Part shown: positions 55,855 to 64,000 of the stretch, piece by piece
Numbering within the stretch: position 1 is the stretch's first letter
Layout of the letters: every line of letters begins with the position of its first letter
Assembly: GCF_001262605.1 (NCBI RefSeq)
Contig: NZ_LGTC01000001.1
Location: 2,399,501-2,463,500, forward strand
Length of the DNA: 64,000 nucleotides
Direction: 5' to 3'
Source: Pseudobacteroides cellulosolvens ATCC 35603 = DSM 2933
GTDB lineage: Bacteria > Bacillota > Clostridia > Acetivibrionales > DSM-2933
The notes under the pieces: generated by a model
Databases searched by the model: none
What the model saw: the letters and a program-made list of their open reading frames with translations, nothing else
Told to the model about the DNA's origin: nothing
Position numbers and translations under genes: made by a program

Positions 55855-58800
55855 TTATTTTTGTTCTGCTGGGAACTCGGAAATCATTCCTATTAACCAT
55901 TGTCTCATGTACGCATAGTCATCTGAATCTACATTTCCGTCTCCATCAACATCAGCATTAGCTAATCCGATATCTCCTCCAGGGAAATCAGCAATCATAC
56001 CGATCAACCATTGTCTCATATATGCATAGTCGTCTGAATCAACATTTCCATCATTATCAACGTCACCATATAATACTGTAGCTGTGCCTTTTGGATAGAT
56101 GAGTCCAGGTTGTACTACTTTGTATGCACTTGAGCTGTACATATTGCCATCCCAGTCGAACAACATTGTTCCATCAACTGCATTATTCATGCTGCTTCCG
56201 TTTTCAAATGTTGCCAACTTAATTCCTTCTGCAGGTATTTCTTTAATTACTTTAAATGTTACCTTTGCAACAGCTCCAGTACTTTCAGGTTTGCCTGATG
56301 CTCTGTATGCTGAAAGGTTCATATACAATCTACCGAAGTTCAATACACCTTGTGAAAGGTTATGCTTAGACATGTCTGTTGCGTTAAATCTTCCCTGCAA
56401 CAATGTTCCATAATCAGGCATTGTTGAATCAGTGTATGCTTCGTCAGCAATTGTATCCCAAGGCTGTAAGTATGTTGTATTGTACTTGATGTTAAACTGG
56501 TAGCCTGAGAAATTAGTTATCTTGTCAACATTTATTGTAAGTGTTACTTTATCACCAACTGCAACCTTATCATTATCAATAGCTGTCAATACAGATCCAT
56601 CTACAGGTGTAGTAGGTGTTGGTGTAGCTGTAGCAGTAGTTGGTGTTGCTGTAGCAGTAGTTGGTGTTGCAGTGGCAGTAGTTGGTGTTGGTGTTACAAC
56701 AACTGGAGCATTAACTGCTGGTGCCTGTGTTACTTTGTAGTTTGCCAACTGTGTTCCATCCCAATCAAATACCATTGTTCCGTCAACTGGATTTGTGAGG
56801 CTTGGTACATTTGTCAATTCTATCTTAGTTTCAGTAGCCTTCAATACCTTAAAGGATATTACTGCTATTGATCCTTCTTTTTCTGCTACTCCTGATGCCT
56901 TGTATCCTGCCATATTCATGTAAGTTCTTCCAAATGTAAGTATTCCATTTTCAAGATTATTTGCTCCCATGTCTGTTGGGCTGTATCTCTTCTGGAGTAA
57001 CTTACCGTATTCAGGTACTGATGAATTATCATATGCTGTTCCATCTGAGTATACTGGTTTCAATACTGCTGGATCAAACTTAATATTAGCCTGATATCCT
57101 GCAACTGAATCAAAGTCTTTAACGTTGATTGTTGCTGTAATTATGTCGCCTACTGCTGCTGTTGTCTTATCTAATGTTACAAACACTTCACCTTTTGTAT
57201 TTACCTTAGTTGGTGTTGGTGTTGCTGTTGCAGTAGTTGGTGTTGCCGAAACAGTAGTTGGTGTTGGTGTTACAACAACTGGACCATTAACTGCTGGTGC
57301 CTGTGTTACTTTGTAGTCTGCCAACTGTACTCCATCCCAGTCAAATACCATTGTTCCGTCAACTGGACTTGTGAGGCTTGGTACATTTTTCAATAATACT
57401 TTAGTTTCAGTAGCCTTCAATACCTTGAAGGAAATTACTGCTATTGATCCTTCTTTTTCTGCTACTCCTGATGCCTTATATCCGGACAAATTCATGTAAG
57501 TTCTTCCGAATGTAAGTATTCCATTTGCAGTATCATTTGCACCCATGTCTGTTGGGCTGTATCTCTTCTGGAGTAACTTACCGTATTCAGGTACTGATGA
57601 ATTATCATATGCTGTTCCATCTGAGTATACTGGCTGCAATACTGCTGGATCATACTTAATGCTTGCCTGATATCCTGCAACTGAATCAAAGTCTTTAACG
57701 CTTATTGTTGCTGTAATTATGTCGCCTACTGCTGCTGTTGTCTTATCAAATGTTACAAACACTTCACCTTTTGTTATTCCCTGAGTTGGTGTAGCTGTAA
57801 CTTCTGTAGGTGTTGGTGTTGGATCTGTAACAACTGGACCATTAACTACTGGTGCCTGTGTTACTTTGTAGTTTGCCAACTGTACTCCATCCCAGTCAAA
57901 TACCATTGTTCCGTCAACTGGACTTGTGAGGCTTGGTACATTTTTCAATAATACTTTAGTTTCAGTAGCCTTCAATACCTTGAAGGAAATTACTGCTATT
58001 GATCCTTCTTTTTCTGCTACTCCTGATGCCTTATATCCGGACAAATTCATGTAAGTTCTTCCGAATGTAAGTATTCCATTTGCAGTATCATTTGCACCCA
58101 TGTCTGTTGGACTATATCTCTTCTGGAGTAACTTACCGTATTCAGGTACTGATGAATTATCATATGCTGTTCCATCTGAGTATACTGGCTGCAATACTGC
58201 TGGATCATATTTAACACTTGCCTGATATCCTGCAACAGAGTCAAAATCTTTAACGTTGATTGTTGCTGTAATTATGTCGCCCACTGCTGCTTTTGTCTTG
58301 TCTAATGTTACAAATACTTCACCTTTTGTTATTCCCTGAGTTGGTGTAGGTGATGTTGTTGAACCACCTGCCTGTGTTACTTTATAATTGTCCAACTGAA
58401 CTCCATCCCAGTCGAACATCATTGTTCCTGTTATTGCATTTGTAAGGCTTGGTGAATCAGCTAACAAGATGCTTACTGGACCACTCTTAAGTACCTTGAA
58501 TGAGATCTTAGCAATTGATCCTGTATTTTCTTTTACTCCTGCTGTTTTATAACTTGCCAAGTTCATATATGTTCTTCCAAATGTGAGTGTTCCCTTTGTA
58601 AGATCATTTGATGCCATATCTGTTGGGCTGTATCTCTTCTGGAGTAAATCACCACTTTCAGGTACTGATGAACTGTCATATGCTGTTCCATCTGAGTATA
58701 CAGGTTGTAATGCTGAAGGATCATACTTAATGTTTGCTTGATATCCTGATATTACATCAAATTCCTTAACATTAATTGTTGCTGTAACAATATCTCCAGC

Positions 58801-61800
58801 TGCTGCTGTTGACTTGTCTAATGTTACGAATACTTCACCTTTTGTTACTCCTGATCCAAGTTTAATTGTTGATGCTTGTTTAACTGTATATCCGCCTAAC
58901 TGAGCTCCTGTCCAGTCAAATAGCATTGTTCCATCAACCGCATTTGTCAAGCTAGCTGCATTCTCTAACTTAATTGATGTTGAACCAGTTGATTTGAGAA
59001 CCTTGAATCTAATTACTGCTATAGATCCTGTTGTTTCTGCTGATCCTGATGCCTTGTATGAATCCAAAGCCATGTATGTTCTACCAAAAGTAAGTGTTCC
59101 CTTAGCAACATCATTTGCCGCCATATCTGTTGGGCTGTATCTCTTCTGGAGTAAATCACCATACTCAGGTACTGCAGCATCATCATATGCTGTTCCATCT
59201 GAGTATACAGGTGTCAACGCTGCTGGATCGTATTTAATATTAGCCTGATATCCTGCAAAACCAGGGATTTTATTAATTTTCAGTGTAGCTGTAATAATAT
59301 CTCCAACTCCTGCAGTTGTTTTATCAAGACTTAATTCTACTGTACCATCTATTGGTGTAGATGTATTTTTGGTCGGTGTTGGAGTATTTTTTGGTTTTGT
59401 TGGTGTACTTGTTGGTCTATCTGTTGGTGTATTTTCTGGACCAGTTGGTGGTGGCGTACCATATACCAAAGCTCCATTGTAATAAACTGCAACAAGTTTG
59501 TTTTCTCCAAACTGACTCATTGAACCTGGATATGAATAGTCATTTGATTGATCAACATTAGTCCAGTCAGCTTTTGCAACTCTACCCTGAATTGTTACTT
59601 CAGATTGACTTGGCCACTGTGCACCAGCTGCTCCAAGTGTTCCGGATGCCAATTTAATTTCTATATACTTATTAGCCTTTGCATGTACTGGTGATAAATT
59701 GTTGAATGTAGCACTTGCTGAACCAATACTTACATAGTCTGAGTAATAAGTTAATGCTTTATCATCATCACTTGTGTAGAAGTATCTAATTGTAATTTTT
59801 GAAAGATCATATGTTGATGATCCTGTATTTTGTAACTTCATGTTCATGTAAATCTGATTTGAGCTTGCTGCTGCACCATTGTTGCTGAACAACAACTTCA
59901 AGTCGCTGTTAACTTGTACAGGTGTTGGTGTATTTGCTGGTTTTGTTGGTGTTGCTGGTTTTGTTATTGTTGGTGTATTTCCTGGTTTTGTTGGAGTAAC
60001 AGTTCCGTTTATTGAAGAAGCCTGTGCTACTTTATATCCTTTTAACTGTGCTCCTGTCCAGTCAAATAACATTGTTCCATCAACTGCATTTGTCAAGCTT
60101 GCAGCATTTTGTAACAATATAGCTGTTGCAGTAGACCTTAATACTTTGAATCTAATAACAGCTATTGAACCAGTTGTTTCTGCTGATCCTGATGCTTTGT
60201 ATGAATCCAACGCCATGTATGTTCTACCAAAGGTAAGTGTTCCCTTTGAAAGATCATTTGATGCCATGTCTGTTGGGCTGTATCTCTTCTGTAACAATGT
60301 TCCATATTCAGGTACTGCTGCACTATCATATGCTGTTCCATCATCGTAAACTGGCTGCAATACTGCTGGATCATATTTAACATTTGCCTGATATCCTGCA
60401 AATCCAGCTACATCCTTAACATTGATTGTATATGTTATGATATCGCCTACTGATGCAGTTGTCTTATCCACAGTTGCTACTACTCCTGAACCAGGTATCT
60501 GTGATGGTGGTACTGACACTGTTGGTACTGGAGTTTCTACAACAACTCCGTTTATTGAAGGAGCCTGTGCTACTTTATATCCTGCTAATTGTGCTCCGCT
60601 CCAATCGAATAACATTGTTCCATCAACTGCATTTGTTAAACTTGCAGCATTCTGTAACTTAATAGTTGTAGCTGTATTTTTCAATACTTTGAATCTAATA
60701 ACAGCTATTGAACCAGTTGTTTCTGCTGATCCTGATGCCTTGTATGAATCCAAATTCATGTATGTTCTACCAAAGGTAAGTGTTCCCTTTGAAAGATCAT
60801 TTGATGCCATGTCTGTTGGGCTGTATCTCTTCTGCAACAATGTTCCGTATTCAGGTACTGCTGCACTATCGTATGCTGATCCATCATCATAAACTGGCTG
60901 CAATACTGATGGGTCATATTTAACATTTGCCTGATATCCTGCAAATCCAGCTACATCCTTAACATTGATTGTATATGTTATGATATCGCCTACTGATGCA
61001 GTTGTCTTATCTACAGTTGCTGTTACACCTGAACCAATTGTCTGTGATGGTGGTACTGACACTGTTGGTACTGGAGTTTCTACAACAACTCCGTTTATTG
61101 AAGGAGCCTGTGCTACTTTATATCCTGCTAATTGTGCTCCGCTCCAATCGAATAACATTGTTCCATCAACTGCATTTGTCAAGCTTGCAGCATTCTGTAA
61201 CTTAATAGTTGTAGCTGTATTTTTCAATACTTTGAATCTAATAACAGCTATTGTACCACTTGTTTCTGCTGATCCTGATGCCTTGTATGAATCCAAGTTC
61301 ATGTATGTTCTACCAAAAGTAAGTGTTCCCTTTGAAAGATCATTTGATGCCATGTCTGTTGGACTGTATCTCTTCTGTAATAACTTACCATAATCAGGTA
61401 CTGCTGCATTGTCATATTCTGTTCCATCTTCATAAACTGGCTTCAATACTGATGGATCATATTTAACATTTGCCTGATATCCTGCAAATCCAGCTATATC
61501 CTTAACACTGATTGTATATGTTATGATATCGCCTACTGATGCAGTTGTCTTATCTACAGTTGCTTCTACACCTGAACCTGTTAATGGTGTTGTGGAAGGT
61601 ACTGTTGAAACTGTAGGTAATGGTGTTGTTGTTACAACAACTCCATTTATTGAAGGAGCTTGTTGAACTCTATATCCTGCTAATTGAGCTCCTGTCCAAT
61701 CAAATAACATTGTTCCGTCAACTGCATTTGTTAAACTTGCTGCATTCTGCAAAGTTATAGTTGTTGCTTCAACTTTTAATACTTTGAATCTGATTACAGC

Positions 61801-62793
61801 TATTGAACCTTCTTTTTCTGCTGCTCCAGAATTCTTGTATGAATCCAAATTCATGTATGTTCTACCAAAGGTAAGTGTTCCTTTAGTAATATCATTTGAT
61901 GCCATATCTGTTGGACTGTATCTCTTCTGCAACAACTTACCATATTCAGGAGCTGATGCATTATCATATGCAGTTCCATCTTCGTAAACTGGTTGCAATA
62001 CTGCAGGATTATACTTAAGATTTGCTTGGTATCCTGCAAATCCGTTTATATTTTTTACATTAATAGTAGCTGTTATTATGTCACCAACTTTAGCATCAGT
62101 CTTATCTACCTCTACAGTTACACCTGAATCTATAGGTTGAACTGGTGAAGTTGGACCTGCTGTAGGTTTTACTGTTGTTGGTGCTGTTGTTGGTGCTACT
62201 GATGGTTTAGTACCATCATCATTTAAAACAGGTGCTTGTTCAACTGAGTAATTCGAAAGCTGTGCACCTGTCCAATCAAACACCATAGTACCGTCAACTG
62301 CATTTGTTAAACTTGCTGCATTCTGGAGCTTTATTTGAGTTGATGCTTTTTTCAATACTTTAAACTTGATTATAGCCAAAGTACCAGTTGATTCTGATGA
62401 ACCAGAATTCATGTATCCTGACAAGTTCATATATGTTCTTCCAAATGTAAGTGATCCATTTGCAAGATCATTTGCACCCATGTCTGTTGGGCTGTATCTC
62501 TTCTGTAATAACGTTCCATATTCAGGTACTGATGAACCGTCATATGGTTCTGTTGCTGAGTAAACTGGTTGCAATACTGCAGGATCATACTTAACATTAG
62601 CTTGATATCCTGCAAAGTTCTGAATACCATTTGCACTGATTGTTGCTGTTATAATGTCGCCAACTGATGCTGTCGTTTTGTCAAGAGTAACTGAGATGGA
62701 AGGTGCTGCTGCAGCTAACGACACATTTGTGAAAACACTTCCAAGCAACAACAAAGTCGTTAGCAAAACTGCCAAAAGTCTTTTTGTTCTCAT
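55855..62793 (-). CDS. scaA: Primary scaffoldin ScaA (11 cohesins, CBM3, dockerin)
   Basis: A 2312-residue exported scaffoldin with a signal peptide at about residues 1-28. Cohesins 1-5 lie at about 32-189, 229-382, 409-562, 590-744 and 769-924. A CBM3 follows at about 964-1114 (LKLLFSNNGAAASSNQIYMNMKL; QWPSQSEVTIQGRVAKADW). Cohesins 6-11 lie at about 1150-1309, 1319-1472, 1489-1649, 1677-1837, 1867-2027 and 2069-2232. A C-terminal dockerin (about 2242-2312) has two nearly identical Ca2+ repeats DVDNDGNVDSDDYAYMRQWL and DVDGDGNVDSDDYAYMRQWL. Cohesins share GFAGYQANVKYDPAVLQPVY and LLQKRYSPTDM; the family in B. cellulosolvens is classed as type II. Enzymes dock here, CBM3 binds cellulose, and the dockerin plugs into ScaB. 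The ATG has AAGGGGG about 10 bases before it. Confidence 0.97.
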   Translation of the reverse strand: MRTKRLLAVLLTTLLLLGSVFTNVSLAAAAPSISVTLDKTTASVGDIITATISANGIQNFAGYQANVKYDPAVLQPVYSATEPYDGSSVPEYGTLLQKRYSPTDMGANDLANGSLTFGRTYMNLSGYMNSGSSESTGTLAIIKFKVLKKASTQIKLQNAASLTNAVDGTMVFDWTGAQLSNYSVEQAPVLNDDGTKPSVAPTTAPTTVKPTAGPTSPVQPIDSGVTVEVDKTDAKVGDIITATINVKNINGFAGYQANLKYNPAVLQPVYEDGTAYDNASAPEYGKLLQKRYSPTDMASNDITKGTLTFGRTYMNLDSYKNSGAAEKEGSIAVIRFKVLKVEATTITLQNAASLTNAVDGTMLFDWTGAQLAGYRVQQAPSINGVVVTTTPLPTVSTVPSTTPLTGSGVEATVDKTTASVGDIITYTISVKDIAGFAGYQANVKYDPSVLKPVYEDGTEYDNAAVPDYGKLLQKRYSPTDMASNDLSKGTLTFGRTYMNLDSYKASGSAETSGTIAVIRFKVLKNTATTIKLQNAASLTNAVDGTMLFDWSGAQLAGYKVAQAPSINGVVVETPVPTVSVPPSQTIGSGVTATVDKTTASVGDIITYTINVKDVAGFAGYQANVKYDPSVLQPVYDDGSAYDSAAVPEYGTLLQKRYSPTDMASNDLSKGTLTFGRTYMNLDSYKASGSAETTGSIAVIRFKVLKNTATTIKLQNAASLTNAVDGTMLFDWSGAQLAGYKVAQAPSINGVVVETPVPTVSVPPSQIPGSGVVATVDKTTASVGDIITYTINVKDVAGFAGYQANVKYDPAVLQPVYDDGTAYDSAAVPEYGTLLQKRYSPTDMASNDLSKGTLTFGRTYMALDSYKASGSAETTGSIAVIRFKVLRSTATAILLQNAASLTNAVDGTMLFDWTGAQLKGYKVAQASSINGTVTPTKPGNTPTITKPATPTKPANTPTPVQVNSDLKLLFSNNGAAASSNQIYMNMKLQNTGSSTYDLSKITIRYFYTSDDDKALTYYSDYVSIGSASATFNNLSPVHAKANKYIEIKLASGTLGAAGAQWPSQSEVTIQGRVAKADWTNVDQSNDYSYPGSMSQFGENKLVAVYYNGALVYGTPPPTGPENTPTDRPTSTPTKPKNTPTPTKNTSTPIDGTVELSLDKTTAGVGDIITATLKINKIPGFAGYQANIKYDPAALTPVYSDGTAYDDAAVPEYGDLLQKRYSPTDMAANDVAKGTLTFGRTYMALDSYKASGSAETTGSIAVIRFKVLKSTGSTSIKLENAASLTNAVDGTMLFDWTGAQLGGYTVKQASTIKLGSGVTKGEVFVTLDKSTAAAGDIVTATINVKEFDVISGYQANIKYDPSALQPVYSDGTAYDSSSVPESGDLLQKRYSPTDMASNDLTKGTLTFGRTYMNLASYKTAGVKENTGSIAKISFKVLKSGPVSILLADSPSLTNAITGTMMFDWDGVQLDNYKVTQAGGSTTSPTPTQGITKGEVFVTLDKTKAAVGDIITATINVKDFDSVAGYQASVKYDPAVLQPVYSDGTAYDNSSVPEYGKLLQKRYSPTDMGANDTANGILTFGRTYMNLSGYKASGVAEKEGSIAVISFKVLKATETKVLLKNVPSLTSPVDGTMVFDWDGVQLANYKVTQAPVVNGPVVTDPTPTPTEVTATPTQGITKGEVFVTFDKTTAAVGDIITATISVKDFDSVAGYQASIKYDPAVLQPVYSDGTAYDNSSVPEYGKLLQKRYSPTDMGANDTANGILTFGRTYMNLSGYKASGVAEKEGSIAVISFKVLKATETKVLLKNVPSLTSPVDGTMVFDWDGVQLADYKVTQAPAVNGPVVVTPTPTTVSATPTTATATPTPTKVNTKGEVFVTLDKTTAAVGDIITATINVKDFDSVAGYQANIKFDPAVLKPVYSDGTAYDNSSVPEYGKLLQKRYSPTDMGANNLENGILTFGRTYMNMAGYKASGVAEKEGSIAVISFKVLKATETKIELTNVPSLTNPVDGTMVFDWDGTQLANYKVTQAPAVNAPVVVTPTPTTATATPTTATATPTTATATPTPTTPVDGSVLTAIDNDKVAVGDKVTLTINVDKITNFSGYQFNIKYNTTYLQPWDTIADEAYTDSTMPDYGTLLQGRFNATDMSKHNLSQGVLNFGRLYMNLSAYRASGKPESTGAVAKVTFKVIKEIPAEGIKLATFENGSSMNNAVDGTMLFDWDGNMYSSSAYKVVQPGLIYPKGTATVLYGDVDNDGNVDSDDYAYMRQWLIGMIADFPGGDIGLANADVDGDGNVDSDDYAYMRQWLIGMISEFPAEQK

Positions 62794-62978
62794 CGATTAT
62801 AAACCCCCTTATTTATTATATAACTTTTCTATTCTTTTACTTTTTTATAACCTCCTTAATCAAAATTTGATAAATTCAGTGCTTCTAAACTGCTATCCTT
62901 AAAATTATAATTATAATTAACAGCCCGACACTTACCTTCTCCACTAGACAATAGTTTCATCAAATTGTCAGACTAATT

Positions 62979-63008
62979 ATTATACGCTTCCTATAATCGC
63001 CAATACAA
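62979..63008 (-). promoter_or_regulatory. scaA: Candidate scaA promoter
   Basis: Minus-strand TTGTAT (63008-63003), 18-base spacer, perfect TATAAT (62984-62979), about 190 bases upstream of the scaA ATG. The -35 matches only 3/6, and cellulosome genes may instead use alternative sigma factors of the SigI type, whose boxes I could not identify here. Confidence 0.3.
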
Positions 63009-63145
63009 CTTCTTAATATAATCTAAAACTAACTACTTGATGTTTAATAAAAGCACTTAGGTATATTTACAAAATCACTTTACCTATACCTAACAAAACC
63101 ATCCGCTATATCCCCCTCCTCTTTTTAAATTGTAATAAATGCCTC

Positions 63146-63249
63146 TAAAAGAATTAAACCTAAACATTATATAGAGTTCATTTAACTTCTTTAAAATGAA
63201 CTTTATAACTGTCTGGATTATAAGTAAACAATTCAGTTTAATTCTTTTA
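63146..63249. repeat. Nested inverted repeat upstream of scaA
   Basis: TAAAAGAATTAAAC (63146-63159) and GTTTAATTCTTTTA (63236-63249) are perfect 14-base inverted repeats. Inside lies a smaller hairpin AGTTCATTT / AAATGAACT at about 63176-63202. It would lie in a leader RNA if transcription begins upstream. Confidence 0.6.
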
Positions 63250-64000
63250 AATAACAATTACCCCCTATTAAGTAATCAGAGAAACCAAGGCGACCATGAA
63301 GCAAATTTAGCGAATACTTAAAATGATTAACCTTGTCCTATAAATATACAAACACACAATCCATTTGTTTTCTGTCGTATTTTAATTATTTAAATTAAAT
63401 CACTGTCACAAATATTTTGTATGTTTTTACCTAATAATAAGTGTTTCAAAGTGTCTCACTATTTTAACTGTCTACAGGTTTTGTACTGCTTGTCTTTTTA
63501 ATCGTTAATTTTACTGCTAATTATATGTAAATTAAAGTCGTTTTTTATTTTAAATGTACTTATATATAATGTAATAAAAATGAATTCATAACATATCAGC
63601 TATTATAATTAGTTGGATTCTGGATTCAAGAATTTAGGAGTAGAATCAGGACTGGTAGCCATATCAGGCTATTAAAACGATAAAACAGATAAGTGCCGAA
63701 CAAATCGTTCAATACTTTGTATATGTACACTTTATACTCCTCCATCAAATATAATCAAAACAATTATATTTATCTCTCTTTTTGTATACTTGAATACTAA
63801 GCTGATATATTATTTTTTCAAGGATCATATGCTAGCTGCAAATATAAATAAAAAATTTAAGCATATATAACACTATTCGATTATAGAATCTACCCTATAA
63901 TAACCTTTGATTATAGTATATTAAATTTTAGCTTCCTTTTTAATTGATAATCATGGCATTTAGTGAATATTTTTGGCATAGGCACATAATAACCAATTTA

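Larger units (their letters stand above)
62794..64000. other. Gene-free region upstream of scaA
   Basis: No credible protein gene is seen in 1207 bases on either strand. The stretch is AT-rich and probably holds the scaA control region: a weak promoter candidate at 62979-63008, a nested inverted repeat at 63146-63249, and a short AGGAGG-led 11-codon frame near 63114-63069 on the minus strand that may be chance. Confidence 0.5.

Noticed and set aside
56522..62563. Plus- and minus-strand short frames inside scaA
   Set aside because: Repeated frame shadows of the cohesin modules; the same pattern recurs at each cohesin.
63069..63118. Leader peptide of 11 codons behind AGGAGGGGG upstream of scaA
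   Set aside because: The spacing to the ATG (about 12 bases) is long and nothing suggests attenuation; kept only as a remark in the region entry.

Overview
The window looks like a chromosome segment of an anaerobic, spore-forming, cellulosome-producing Firmicute. Two giant adjacent scaffoldin genes on the right match, from memory, the ScaA/ScaB pair of Bacteroides (Pseudobacteroides) cellulosolvens. The first has 11 cohesins, one CBM3 and a C-terminal dockerin. The second has 10 cohesins and C-terminal SLH repeats, and its 2299 residues fit the ScaB length I remember. AT-rich DNA, many sporulation genes (spo0A, spoIVB, spoIIIAE-AH, a small acid-soluble spore protein, coat proteins) and S-layer-anchored proteins agree with this. 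The identification rests on architecture; no database search was run.

Layout. (1) 1-4.4 kb, minus strand: a sugar ABC importer (binding lipoprotein and two permeases, no ATPase) followed by a cellobiose phosphorylase cut by the window edge. This is a module for importing and phosphorolytically cleaving the cellodextrins that the cellulosome releases. (2) 4.9-8.4 kb: tepA-ylzJ-ftsK. (3) 8.9-19 kb: a secreted GHL10-amidase fusion, cysK, a SEC-C/YkgJ metal-binding protein and a 1635-residue S-layer glycerophosphodiesterase. (4) 19.4-24.6 kb: the vitamin B6 operon pdxS-pdxT-HAD, then metY, an Rrf2 regulator and metA. With cysK these form a cysteine/methionine/PLP group. (5) 25.7-44.6 kb: a long minus-strand series in the usual clostridial order (dac, spoIIIAE-AF-AG-AH, asp23, amaP, DUF2273, nusB, xseA, xseB, ispA, dxs, PilZ gene, tlyA, nadK, argR, recN, spoIVB, spo0A). 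(6) 44.8-48.4 kb: spore protein genes, a DUF421/DUF4363 pair and a cation exchanger. (7) 48.9-62.8 kb: scaA then scaB on the minus strand. (8) 62.8-64 kb: a gene-free stretch upstream of scaA.

How the scaffoldins work (family knowledge plus the modules seen): enzymes dock on the 11 ScaA cohesins, the ScaA dockerin binds one of the 10 ScaB cohesins, and ScaB is held on the cell wall by SLH repeats. That could give up to about 110 enzyme sites per ScaB.

The least explained material is intergenic. A family of about 100-bp palindromic elements occurs in several gaps, with compensatory changes in an inner hairpin, and there is a second, smaller palindrome family. Other points of interest are a Spo0A box inside a promoter in front of spo0A, a shared motif just downstream of the cysK and rrf2 promoters, a long hairpin between scaA and the TTG-started scaB, an apparent frameshift in the signal peptide of spoIIIAE, and the absence of spoIIIAA-AD next to spoIIIAE.
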